This document shows positions 1 to 8,636 of a stretch of 64,000 nt of DNA, in pieces. Each line of letters starts with the position of its first letter. Positions within the stretch are counted from its first letter, which is position 1. Below the pieces are notes generated by a model. That model had not been told where the DNA came from and made no database searches. It was given only the letters and a program-made list of their open reading frames with translations. Source of the DNA: CAWCDJ01 sp963778675 (GTDB lineage: Bacteria > Acidobacteriota > Terriglobia > Bryobacterales > Bryobacteraceae). The DNA lies in the NCBI GenBank assembly GCA_963778675.1, contig CAVZVI010000010.1:496001-560000 (forward strand), given 5' to 3'. The position numbers were made by a program, and so were the translations under genes.

Positions 1-33
1 GGTCAGCGCGGCGAGATCGCCTTCGGTGCTCAT
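1..33 (-). CDS. Possible 5' end of a gene leaving the window
   Basis: Reading leftwards from an ATG at 33 gives 11 open codons (MSTEGDLAALT) before the window ends. A second ATG lies directly upstream at 36. It has the orientation of the large minus-strand cluster to its right. It is too short to name, and it could be chance. Confidence 0.35.
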   Translation of the reverse strand, partial: MSTEGDLAALT

Positions 34-80
34 CATTGTCATTAAGAGTATGCCATCAAGGGCGCAACATCGCCTGCTCT

Positions 81-110
81 TTATCTGCGTTCATCTGTGT
101 TCATCTGCGG
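81..110. repeat. Three tandem copies of a 10-bp unit
   Basis: Three consecutive decamers, ttatctgcgt, tcatctgtgt and tcatctgcgg, sit in the gap between the VWFA gene and the left window edge. They differ from each other at one to three positions. The gap holds no other recognisable feature. Confidence 0.55.
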
Positions 111-217
111 CTGGTTGTCTTCGTTTCACGCCCCGTGCGTTTTCCAGCCCCGCTGCCGCCCAACGCCACTTCGCGAAGTCGGCGCGTATCCCCGGTAGAG
201 ATTTCGGGGACAGGTCA

Positions 218-2321
218 CTACGGTACGACCATCACCGGAGCCTGCCAGAATGCGGCCTTCTGCCCCGCGGGGTTCAGCACCGTCACCTGGCAGTCGTACT
301 TTCCGGGCGCCAGGCTCGCGAGCGGAATATCGAATTGCAGCGGGACCGTTTTCAACCGTTCGTCCCGCCCGGTCTTCACCTCGATGGGGCGCGAGTCGAA
401 GACCTTCGCCTGCCCGCGATAGAAACTCACCTGCGCCACGAGCGGCTCGAGCGTAGGCGCGCCCTGTTCGTAGGCCTGCAGGTAGACGAACAGGCTCTGA
501 TCCTTACGGAATACCCGGGTTACGCTGGGAATCAGCTTCCGCCCCTCCTGGATCAGGGGGTTGACCGCCTCCGCCGTGCCTTTGTTTTTGGCGGCGTTGT
601 AAAGGGCATCGTCGAGCGCCTCCCACTGACTGCTCAGGACGACGGAGCTGATGGCGAGGCGTTTCGCTTCATGGTTTAGATTGGGGATGACGAACGTGGC
701 CTGGTAGGTGCCGATCCGGCCGGTCTCGGCGTCGCGCGCCAGGAACTTGATGATGTACTTTCCAGGCAGGAGGGTGAAGCCCGTGTCGTACACGATGGGG
801 CGCTTCGCCAACTCGGCGGCGGTGGCCTCGCTCAGCTTCGCGCTCACCTTGTCGCGCACGTTCATCACCGTGGTGCCGAAAGCGTCCTTGATCTCGCCGA
901 TAAAATCGATGACCGTTCGTTCGGCGCCGCCCCGCTTGGCCAGCGCCAGCTCGCGGCCCGGAATTTTCACCACGACGGGGACGAAATACTCGGCCCGGTT
1001 GAGTTGAAAGTAGTCGATCTCCATGGCGATGGTGAGTTCCGTAATCGGATCGGGCAGCATGAGCGCATCTTCGAGTTGCCGCTCCTTATCGGCGGCGGTG
1101 AACTTCGCGAACACCTTGCCGGCGAAATAGCCCTGGCGGTAGTCCAGCTTCGCCTCCAGGTCCCCGTTCACCGAGATCCTGATGCGGCGGAACTTTCCAT
1201 CCTGGAGCGGCGTTGGTGGTGTAGTAGCCGATGATGTAGTAGCTGCCGACGGATTGCGCCGCCTGCAGGATTCCTTTTCCGAGGTCGTTACTGTCGAGCA
1301 GGGCCTTGCCCCCGGTATCGCCGGCCAGGGCGTAGAGCGTGTCCTGCGACTGCTGAAAATCGACCGACCCCGCGAGCGCGCTTGCGCCGCTGTACATGCC
1401 GGCGTTGCCGGGCGAGCCTTTGGTGGCATCGCCCAGCGGAGCCTGCGCCACCAGCCCGCGGGCATCGATCGGCCAGAATGACACGCCGGCGCGTATGGCG
1501 GCGTTGATGGTGGCACGCAGTTGCGCCTGGTTGTTCAGGCCGTTCAGCCGCAGGCCGCTGGCGAAGTAAATGAGCGACTTTTTCTCACTGAGCTGGCCCA
1601 GCATGTTCGCGGCGGTCTGCAGCGCGGAGAGCTGGCGGTCGGTGTTGAAGATGTTGAACTCGCTATCGTCCTGGCCGAAAGCGGCCCCGGTATCGGAGGC
1701 GCTGGCATCGTCGGTGGATTCGCCGAAGCCTTGGCCTTCGCCGGCGATCATCGTCTGGATGATGCTCAGCAGCCGGTCGCGGTCGGCGGTGAAATCCTGC
1801 AGCACGTCGACAGAGCCGCCGGAGTAACGCAGGATCGCCATGAGGTCGGCGGAAGTCATCTGCGCCCGGATGAACTTCTGCGCCGCCGCCAGGGCGCGCA
1901 ACTGATCGGCCTGCTGCATGGCGGTCATGTCGAAGTAGAGGGCGAGCAACCGGCGGTCCCGATAGCGGTTCTCTCCGGGCTTCTCGGCTGAGATCTGCGT
2001 GCGGCCGAGTTTCTCATAGATATGGATGTCTTCGGGCGCGGATTGCGCCGGGGGTGCGGCGTCAGGGGCTTCCGGCAGCTTCTGATATTCGAAGACCCGG
2101 ATCTCCTGCGGTGCGCCGTCTTCGGTTACGGTGAAATCTTTGGCGGTCAGGCCCTCGATCGGACGGCCCTTCCTGTCGATCACCGAAACCGTCTCGACCA
2201 CCAGTTGCGCCCCGGCCGTAAACGTGGCGGCCCCCGGGACCCCGGTTTGCGTATTCTGTCCGACCTGCTGCGCGGCGGCAGCGAGCCCAAGCAGGAAGAG
2301 TGCGGAAATCGCGGATCGCAT
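218..2321 (-). pseudogene. VWFA-related acidobacterial protein, frameshifted
   Basis: This is a secreted protein of the VWFA-related acidobacterial family (TIGR03436 type), about 700 residues once one extra base is removed. It starts with a signal peptide, followed by a short Ig-like stretch (VIDRKGRPIEGLTAKDFTVTEDG) and a von Willebrand A fold whose metal site is degenerate (DMTAM instead of DxSxS). The first frame carries the start through the typical YYIIGYYTTN end of the VWA domain. The second frame continues with DGKFRRIRISVNGDLEAKLD and runs to a TAG at 218. The frames join at 1201-1202, where the GG of the coding strand has one G too many. It begins 2 bp after the receptor gene stop and is probably co-transcribed with it. 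It may be intact in the organism if the extra base is a sequencing error. Its role is unknown. Confidence 0.8.
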
Positions 2322-2323
2322 CG

Positions 2324-5315
2324 TCAGAACCTCAGCCGCAGCGTCGTTTGCAGGCTGCGCATGGCATTGGCTGCCGCCGGCAGTCCGAACTGCGCGCTGT
2401 TCACCGTGGTGTTCCAGGCGGTAAAGGCCACGTGGTTCAGCGCGTTGGTGGAATCGACCCGCAGGTCGAGATTGAGCTTGTCACCCAGCCGGAACGTGCG
2501 CCCCAGGGAAGCGTTCAGGGTGAACTGCGCCGGGCCGGTGATGGAGTTCCGTCCGGCGGTTCCCCATTCACCCGGCAGCGGCGCGGCGAAGGCCGCGGGA
2601 TTCAGGAAGAGGCCGCCGGGAGCCGCGTTAAGCGGTGCGCCGGTGTAATCGGGCCGGATGGTTCCGGTCACACCGGTGCCCTCGACCGGCGCCAGGTAGA
2701 TGGGAGTTTGGGGCAGACCGCTGCCGGCCGTGATCTGCGTGGCGAAGGTCCAGTCCTTGAACAGGGCGCCCTTCCAGCCGCCGATGAGCGTGCCCCCTCC
2801 GAGTCCCATGCCGGTGGTGTACTGCATCTGCAAGGTCAGGAGGTGGCGCTGATCGAAGGCGGAAAGCGCGCGTTCCGCGCTGAGGTCGAGCCAGTTCTGG
2901 GCGATCGCCCGGGGAGACTGGGGCGCGCCGGATGAGCTCTGCGCCGCTCCCTGGGTATTCAAGGTCGAGCCCTGGCCGCCGAGCGAAGCCGCATCGTCGA
3001 TGGATTTCGAGAAGGTGTACTGGAGCGTCGCGGTCAGACCGCTGCGCAGCCTTCGTCGCAATTGCACTTGGACGGACTCGCGGGTCGAATTGCCGTTCGA
3101 CGCAAGGTAGGAGAAACCCGGCGGGACAGGAGGGGCAGGGATTGATTGCGCCGGCCGGGTAGGTGTTCGGCAGAAACTCCTGCGCCGCGCGCGTTCCTTT
3201 GATCCCGAGATACGTTGCGGTCAACTGGAGCGAGGCGGGCAGGTCGCGCTGGACGCTGAGCTGCCAGTTTTGCGCGTATCCGATGCGGAAGTTCGGATCG
3301 ATCGCGAACGTATTGGTCGTAGCCGCGGGAGGCGCGGTGAAGCCATTCGCCAGCGTCAGGGGGTTCGCGGCGCTGTTCTGCACGCTCAGCGCCTTCGACA
3401 GCGGAGGCTGTTGCGCCATCTGCAAGGCGATGTTCTGGTAGACCGACGTGTCGTAGTAGATGCCGTAGCCGGCGCGAATCACCAGCGACGATCCGGGAGC
3501 CGGACGCCACGCGATGCCCACGCGGGGCGCAACGCCGTGCTTGTCGGGGTGCACCAGCGAACCGGGATACCGCTGCCCCGTCAGCGGCCCGGCAGGATCG
3601 CTCGCCACCACGGGCGCCGCTGCCGTAAAACCAGGCGCGATGTCGAGATTGACGAGACGGCCGTACAACTCTGTGATCGGTGCCCCGTATTCCCAGCGCA
3701 CACCCGCGTTGAGCGTGACGGCCGAACTGATTCGCCAATCGTCGGTGAAGTAGGCGTCGTAGACGGATTCGCGGAAATACTTGTCGGGGTTGCCGAAGGC
3801 GATGGAACTGGCGGCGGGGATGCCCAGCAGGAAATCGCCGAAATCAGAGCCGGTCTGCGAGCCCGTGAACGTGAATGTGCCCCGCGGGTCCTGCTGCGAG
3901 AGGTAGTTGAATTGCTGCCGGCGGAAATCCGCGCCGAACGTGATGTTATGGGCGCGGCGGTTCCATGCCATCGAGTAGGACACCGCACTGGACTGGTTGC
4001 GGTCGGAGGAACTCTGGGAATCGGAGAGGCCGGCAATGCCGCTGGAGAAGTCGAGGCCCGGCGGCCCCCAGTTCGCCGGGTCCTGGTTGTTCCCCGAAAT
4101 CCCGGCCAGGCCCGACACGTTGGCACGGTTCTCAAAGTAGGGCCTGACGCGCCTGGCATACCGGCTGAACTGGTACCCGAGGTTCAGGAACCACGACTGG
4201 TTCAGGCGGTGCGCCCAGTTGGCTCCCGTATTCAACGCCAGGACGTCCGACGTATCCTGAAAGCCGAACAGGTTCGGATCGTCCGCGCGTACACTCTGAA
4301 ACGCGAAGCGGCCATAAACCTGGTTCCTGGCGCCGAGCGGCCTGTTGAAGCGCGATTGCAGGGCGTCCTGGTGCGTGGGGCTGAGAAGCGGAACCTGGTA
4401 GTTGTAGCGGGTGCTGCCCGTGAAGTTCGGCAGCGGATACAGACCGAGCAGCGCCTGCGCCTGCGGGCTGATACGGCTCCTTGGAACGGTGTTGCCGGGG
4501 AAGGGGGCGCCGGTGAGCGGGTCGACCACGGGGCTGGAAAAGAGGCCGCCGCGTTGCGCCTGGTCCGGCACCAGCGCCGAGGCAGTGGTGGCGTTGCTGT
4601 TTCGGGTCCACTGGTAGCCGAGAAAAAAGAACGGCCCGTTATCGAACAGATGCGGGATCCGCATTGGGCCGCCCAGCGTCACCAGGCCTGTCATGCGGTT
4701 ATAGGCCGCCTTCGGCGTGTCCTGGCCGGTCAGCGAAAACGGCCGGGCATCGAGCGTGGAGTTGTCGAGCGTAATCCCGATCCCGGCGTTGTATAAGCTC
4801 CGGCCGCCTGTGCGATTATTTCCGAAGGCCGCGGCCTGGGCGAAGGGCGACGCGGCCCCGTTGTTGACGCTGCCGTTGATGAGCAGGCCGTCGGCGGCAC
4901 GCTGGGTGAGATCGTCTTCGGCCGCCTCGGTGGGGCGCGGCTCCAGGGGATGGGTGCGGGCCGGCGCGGGGGGCGCCGCCGGATGCTGGATATCGGCGCG
5001 GATGCGATCGAGCGGCAGCAGCTTCAATTCCCACAACGCGGAGGGCGCATCCGGGGAGACCGCGACCTCCATCTCCGCCGGTGCGAAGCCGAACATCTCC
5101 ACCCGGATCTTCCAGAGGCCATCGGCCAGGTCCGGAAACGAATAGCGCCCTTGCGGATCGGTGATGACGGCGGATTTCGCGCCGTCGCGAACCGCCGACA
5201 CCGTGGCGCCGGGAACCGGCAGACCGTTGAACGTAACCTCTCCCCGGTACTCCGAGGCGGCGAGGGTGGAAACCAGCAGACACGCCATCGCCGCAAGGCG
5301 GAAATTGGGATTCAT
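2324..5315 (-). pseudogene. Oar-like TonB-type outer-membrane receptor, frameshifted
   Basis: The reconstructed protein is about 996 residues. It has a signal peptide, an N-terminal carboxypeptidase-regulatory (CnaB-like) domain at about residues 22-95, a linker rich in Pro and Ala, and a long beta-barrel ending in RLRF, with the terminal Phe typical of outer-membrane proteins. Barrel phrases such as QYTFSKSIDD and NALNHVAF are usual in the acidobacterial Oar-like family. The frame breaks at 3114-3116. On the coding strand a TTT has one T too many, and removing it restores GFSYLASNGNSTRESVQVQL. The start at 5315 lies 12 bp after the TIGR03435 gene. Substrate is unknown; these receptors are inferred to import polymers or peptides. 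Confidence 0.82.
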
Positions 5316-5327
5316 GAGTCGCGCCGC

Positions 5328-6176
5328 TCAGTTCTCCGTCGGCTCTTTCTCGATGTGGTCGACGATGAGCATCTCCATGGGCGCCTTGCGCGGCTCCAGT
5401 TTCAGGCCGTAGCGCTGCACCGATTCGTAGATGGTCGCGGCGGGCTCGGCCGGCGCATCGGTCTGCGGATGCTCGCCTCCGCCCGGCGGCATCATCATGC
5501 CTTTGCCGCCGGGCATGTTGCGCATGGTTTCCGGTGCGAACACCAGGTCGAAATCGTACTGGCCCTGGATGCCGGTATAGTCCACCACAGGGCGCTCGGA
5601 AAACCGCGAGATCATCTCCGCAAGCGTGGAGAGCGTAGCCGAGGGCGCCTTGAGGTGCGCACCGGCCGGATCGATCATCATGAACATCGCGCCCCGGGGA
5701 AGACCGCCCCGGCCGCCGGGCGCCGCACCGGGTGTGGCGTCATCCCCCGTCTGAACTTCCGCGGGTTTCAGTTTCGGGCCGCCCTTCCCAACCACCAGCG
5801 CATAGATGGCGTGCTCCTTGGTGTCGCGGTGCAGGGACAGCTTGAACCGCTCGGCCAGGAGGGTCTGCAGCATCTCCGGGATCTGGTCCTTGGACGCTCC
5901 ATCGGGCAGCTTCGCCACGATATCGAAGCGCGCGCTGTCGAGCCAGTCCGGCCCTTGCACCTGGAAATCCTTCACCCGGTACGCGTTGCGGATGCAGTCC
6001 TTGAGACTGACGTTGGAATACCGCAACATTCCGCCGTCGGTGTTCATGCCGATCCGCATCCGCCCCATCGGCATAGGTTGGGAAGGCTTGATCGAGGCCA
6101 CTTCGAAAGCGACCTTCCCGGTCTGCTGGCCGAAAGCGATGCCGAGAACACATACGCCCAACATGCATGGTTTCAT
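5328..6176 (-). CDS. TIGR03435 soil-associated protein
   Basis: The 282-residue product matches the acidobacterial soil-associated family TIGR03435. It has a short signal peptide (MKPCMLGVCVLGIAFGQ), then the family core with FEVASIKPS, RFDIVAKLPDGA and ERFKLSLHRDTKE, and a C-terminal part with VVDYTGIQGQYDF ending in MLIVDHIEK. The function is unknown; members are exported and often sit near sensors and receptors. The ATG at 6176 was chosen because the signal peptide and family core begin there; the frame stays open further upstream but encodes no recognisable sequence. It lies 77 bp after the response regulator and 12 bp before the receptor. Confidence 0.85.
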   Translation of the reverse strand: MKPCMLGVCVLGIAFGQQTGKVAFEVASIKPSQPMPMGRMRIGMNTDGGMLRYSNVSLKDCIRNAYRVKDFQVQGPDWLDSARFDIVAKLPDGASKDQIPEMLQTLLAERFKLSLHRDTKEHAIYALVVGKGGPKLKPAEVQTGDDATPGAAPGGRGGLPRGAMFMMIDPAGAHLKAPSATLSTLAEMISRFSERPVVDYTGIQGQYDFDLVFAPETMRNMPGGKGMMMPPGGGEHPQTDAPAEPAATIYESVQRYGLKLEPRKAPMEMLIVDHIEKEPTEN

Positions 6177-6253
6177 GCCTTCAGCATGGGCCTGCCGGCA
6201 TGTTCGGCGCGCAAAATGTACGTAAGGAATGTAAGGGCTCGGACCGGGGGCCG

Positions 6254-6931
6254 TCAAACCGCCAGCTTGTAGCCGGCACCCTTCACCGTCAGCAGGAAAC
6301 GCGGGTACCGCGGATCGTCCTCGATTTTTTTCCTCAGGCCGGCGACATGCACGTCGACCGTACGGCTCAGAGTATCGCCGTTCAGTCCCCAGACGTTCTC
6401 CAGCAGTTCCTCGCGCGTGACCACCAGCCCGCGGCGGTCGATCAGGTACTCCAACAGCCGGAACTCCACGGGCGAGAGCGCCAGCGGCTCTCCGGCGCGC
6501 ATCACTTCGTGCTTGCGCAAGTCGACCAGGACGCTGCCGAACGCGGTGCGTCCGCCCTCCGTCCCGGCGGCAGACCGGCGGAGCCGCGCCTCGATGCGCG
6601 CCATCAGTTCCATCGGCTCGCAGTTTTTCTGAACGTAGTCGTCGGCGCCGAGTTTCAGCCCCAGAACGCGGTCCACCACTTCGCCCCGCGCGGTCAGCAT
6701 CAGCACCGGCGCGTTCACGCCGTCGCGGCGCAGATCGCGGCAGATATCGAACCCGTTCTTGCCGGGCAGCATGACGTCGAGCATGATCAGGTCGAAGGAG
6801 CGCGCCAGGGCCGCTTCGTATCCCGCGGTTCCCGTGCGGGCCCACTCGACTTCGTAGCCCTCCGACTCGAGCCGGTCGATGATGCCCACGGCGAAGGCGG
6901 TCTCGTCTTCCACGAACAAAATGCGGCTCAT
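6254..6931 (-). CDS. OmpR-family response regulator
   Basis: This is a 225-residue response regulator. The receiver domain (1-118) has the acidic pair E8/D9, phosphoacceptor D52 in LIMLDVMLPG, T80 and K102. The C-terminal winged helix (about 130-225) has the usual SPVEFRLLEYLI and KGAGYKL ends. The residues after K102 are Asn-Cys, where the family almost always has Pro-Phe, so the conserved cis-Pro is missing. The gene overlaps the kinase upstream by 4 bp, so the two form a two-component pair. Targets are unknown; the TIGR03435, receptor and VWFA genes follow directly. Confidence 0.93.
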   Translation of the reverse strand: MSRILFVEDETAFAVGIIDRLESEGYEVEWARTGTAGYEAALARSFDLIMLDVMLPGKNGFDICRDLRRDGVNAPVLMLTARGEVVDRVLGLKLGADDYVQKNCEPMELMARIEARLRRSAAGTEGGRTAFGSVLVDLRKHEVMRAGEPLALSPVEFRLLEYLIDRRGLVVTREELLENVWGLNGDTLSRTVDVHVAGLRKKIEDDPRYPRFLLTVKGAGYKLAV

Positions 6932-8598
6932 ACCGGAAGATGCATGGTGAAGGTGCTGCCGCCGCCCGGCGCGCTCACCAGGGTTACGCTGCCGCGGTGG
7001 GCCTCGGCCGCGCTGCGAACCAGGCTCAACCCGAGACCGGATCCCGGAATCTGCGCCGCGACCGCGGCCTGCCCGCGGCAGAACGGCTCGAAGATCTCGG
7101 CCTGGTCGGCCGGATCGATCCCGCCGCCGCGATCTTCCACGCTGATCCGCACCTCCCTTTCCGCGGCCGAGTAGGCGGCGCTCACGCGAATCCAGTGCCC
7201 GGCGGCGGCGTGCTTTTGGGCGTTATTCAGCAGGTTGTCGAACGCCATGCGCAGCAGCCTGGCGTCGCCCGACACCGGCGGCAGATCGGGACTGAGCGCC
7301 ATCTCCACCTCAAACCCGGCCCGCGCCAGTTCGGTGCGCCGCACTTCCACGGTCTCCCGGATGAGCTGGCCCAGATCGAGTTCGTTCCGCGCCGGACGGC
7401 GCAGGCCGGAATGGATTCCGGCATACTGCAGCGCCTGCTCCACCATCTCGTTCAGCCGCCGGCTCTGCTGGTGGATCAGCTCTCCGTACTGCTTGACCTT
7501 GTCGGGGCCCGCCACGAGGCCGTCCGCCTGGTTGCGCGAGAGCATCGATATGGCCGATACCGGCGTACGCAGCTCGTGCGACACTCCGGCAACGAACTGC
7601 ATCTTTTGATCGGCGAGCCGCTCGACTCGCCGCGCCCCGATCACCAGGAGGACGATCGCCGTCACCAGCAGCAGTTCCACGCCCAGGCTCAGCAGCAGAT
7701 CCATCTGGCGCGTGTGCTCGAAGGCGGCGGCCAGGGGCCGGCCCTTGTGCGCGACCTCCAATTGCCAGATGCCCGGGCCCAACAGGTCCGCTGTGGTTGC
7801 CTGGCCGCCCGTGGCGCGGGTTTCCAGCTGTTGGATGAACACACCTTGGTGAAACACCCGGTCTCCCGTGGGGAGTGGGCCTCCAATCGCTATCGGGCCG
7901 GTGATCGCGAAGAACGGCTTCTGCACGTCGGCATGTACCGGAGTACCGTAGAGAGGCTCGCCCGGCCGGCCGGCGGGAACCACTGCGAAGTTGTACTCCC
8001 CCACGGCGGTTGCGCCGAAGCTCTCCCGGATCAACTTCGGAAACAGGGTGTCGCGCAGGTATCCCTGGTCGATTCGCGCCACGAAACAACGGTTCTGCTT
8101 CCACCGGAATGCTTTGCGGATGCGGGCTCCGTCCGGGCCCTGGCTCTCCGTCGTGATGACGTCGTAAACCGGGACAACCAGGGCGGGCGGCTGCAGGATC
8201 GCGAATGAGGCGCAGCGGGATGCCGGGACCCATTCCGGGACCGGAGACGGTGAGAAGTGCCCGGCGGCGCCCAGCCGCTGAGCCTTGGGTGCGCCCCGTG
8301 CCGGAGTCTCGAGGTAGTAGAGGTCCCCGATCACCTTCGGAGGCGGCCCCAGCCGTTCGCCCGACTCGAGCGCGGCCCGGGCGTTATTCTGCGCGAAAGC
8401 GAACGCCTGTTCGATCGCGGCGTTGAACTCGTTCGCGAACAGAGCGGCCGCCGAATCGAGGTGCTCCTTTTCGCGTTGCGCATCCGCGGCGGCCACGCGG
8501 GTCGACCATCGGTACTGCACGGCGGCGAGCGCCGCCAGCAAAACCAGAAGCGCTCCGCCGATCGCTATCAGCGAGCGGGAGCCGGCAAGTCGTCCCAT
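6928..8598 (-). CDS. Sensor histidine kinase
   Basis: This is a 556-residue membrane kinase. TM1 lies near residues 9-27, followed by a periplasmic sensor region of about 270 residues with no family I recognise, and TM2 near 300-318. The dimerisation box is SHELRTP with the phosphorylatable H341. The N box (DNLLNNAQKH), G1 (EDRGGGID) and G2 (GSGLGLSL) are all present, so it should be active. It overlaps the response regulator by 4 bp. It starts 38 bp after the ADOP permease with no terminator between them, suggesting that the PadR-controlled transcript can continue into it. Confidence 0.93.
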   Translation of the reverse strand: MGRLAGSRSLIAIGGALLVLLAALAAVQYRWSTRVAAADAQREKEHLDSAAALFANEFNAAIEQAFAFAQNNARAALESGERLGPPPKVIGDLYYLETPARGAPKAQRLGAAGHFSPSPVPEWVPASRCASFAILQPPALVVPVYDVITTESQGPDGARIRKAFRWKQNRCFVARIDQGYLRDTLFPKLIRESFGATAVGEYNFAVVPAGRPGEPLYGTPVHADVQKPFFAITGPIAIGGPLPTGDRVFHQGVFIQQLETRATGGQATTADLLGPGIWQLEVAHKGRPLAAAFEHTRQMDLLLSLGVELLLVTAIVLLVIGARRVERLADQKMQFVAGVSHELRTPVSAISMLSRNQADGLVAGPDKVKQYGELIHQQSRRLNEMVEQALQYAGIHSGLRRPARNELDLGQLIRETVEVRRTELARAGFEVEMALSPDLPPVSGDARLLRMAFDNLLNNAQKHAAAGHWIRVSAAYSAAEREVRISVEDRGGGIDPADQAEIFEPFCRGQAAVAAQIPGSGLGLSLVRSAAEAHRGSVTLVSAPGGGSTFTMHLPV

Positions 8599-8636
8599 CT
8601 ACCTGCATTCTAGCGGAACGGCGGGGCGTTACAGCG

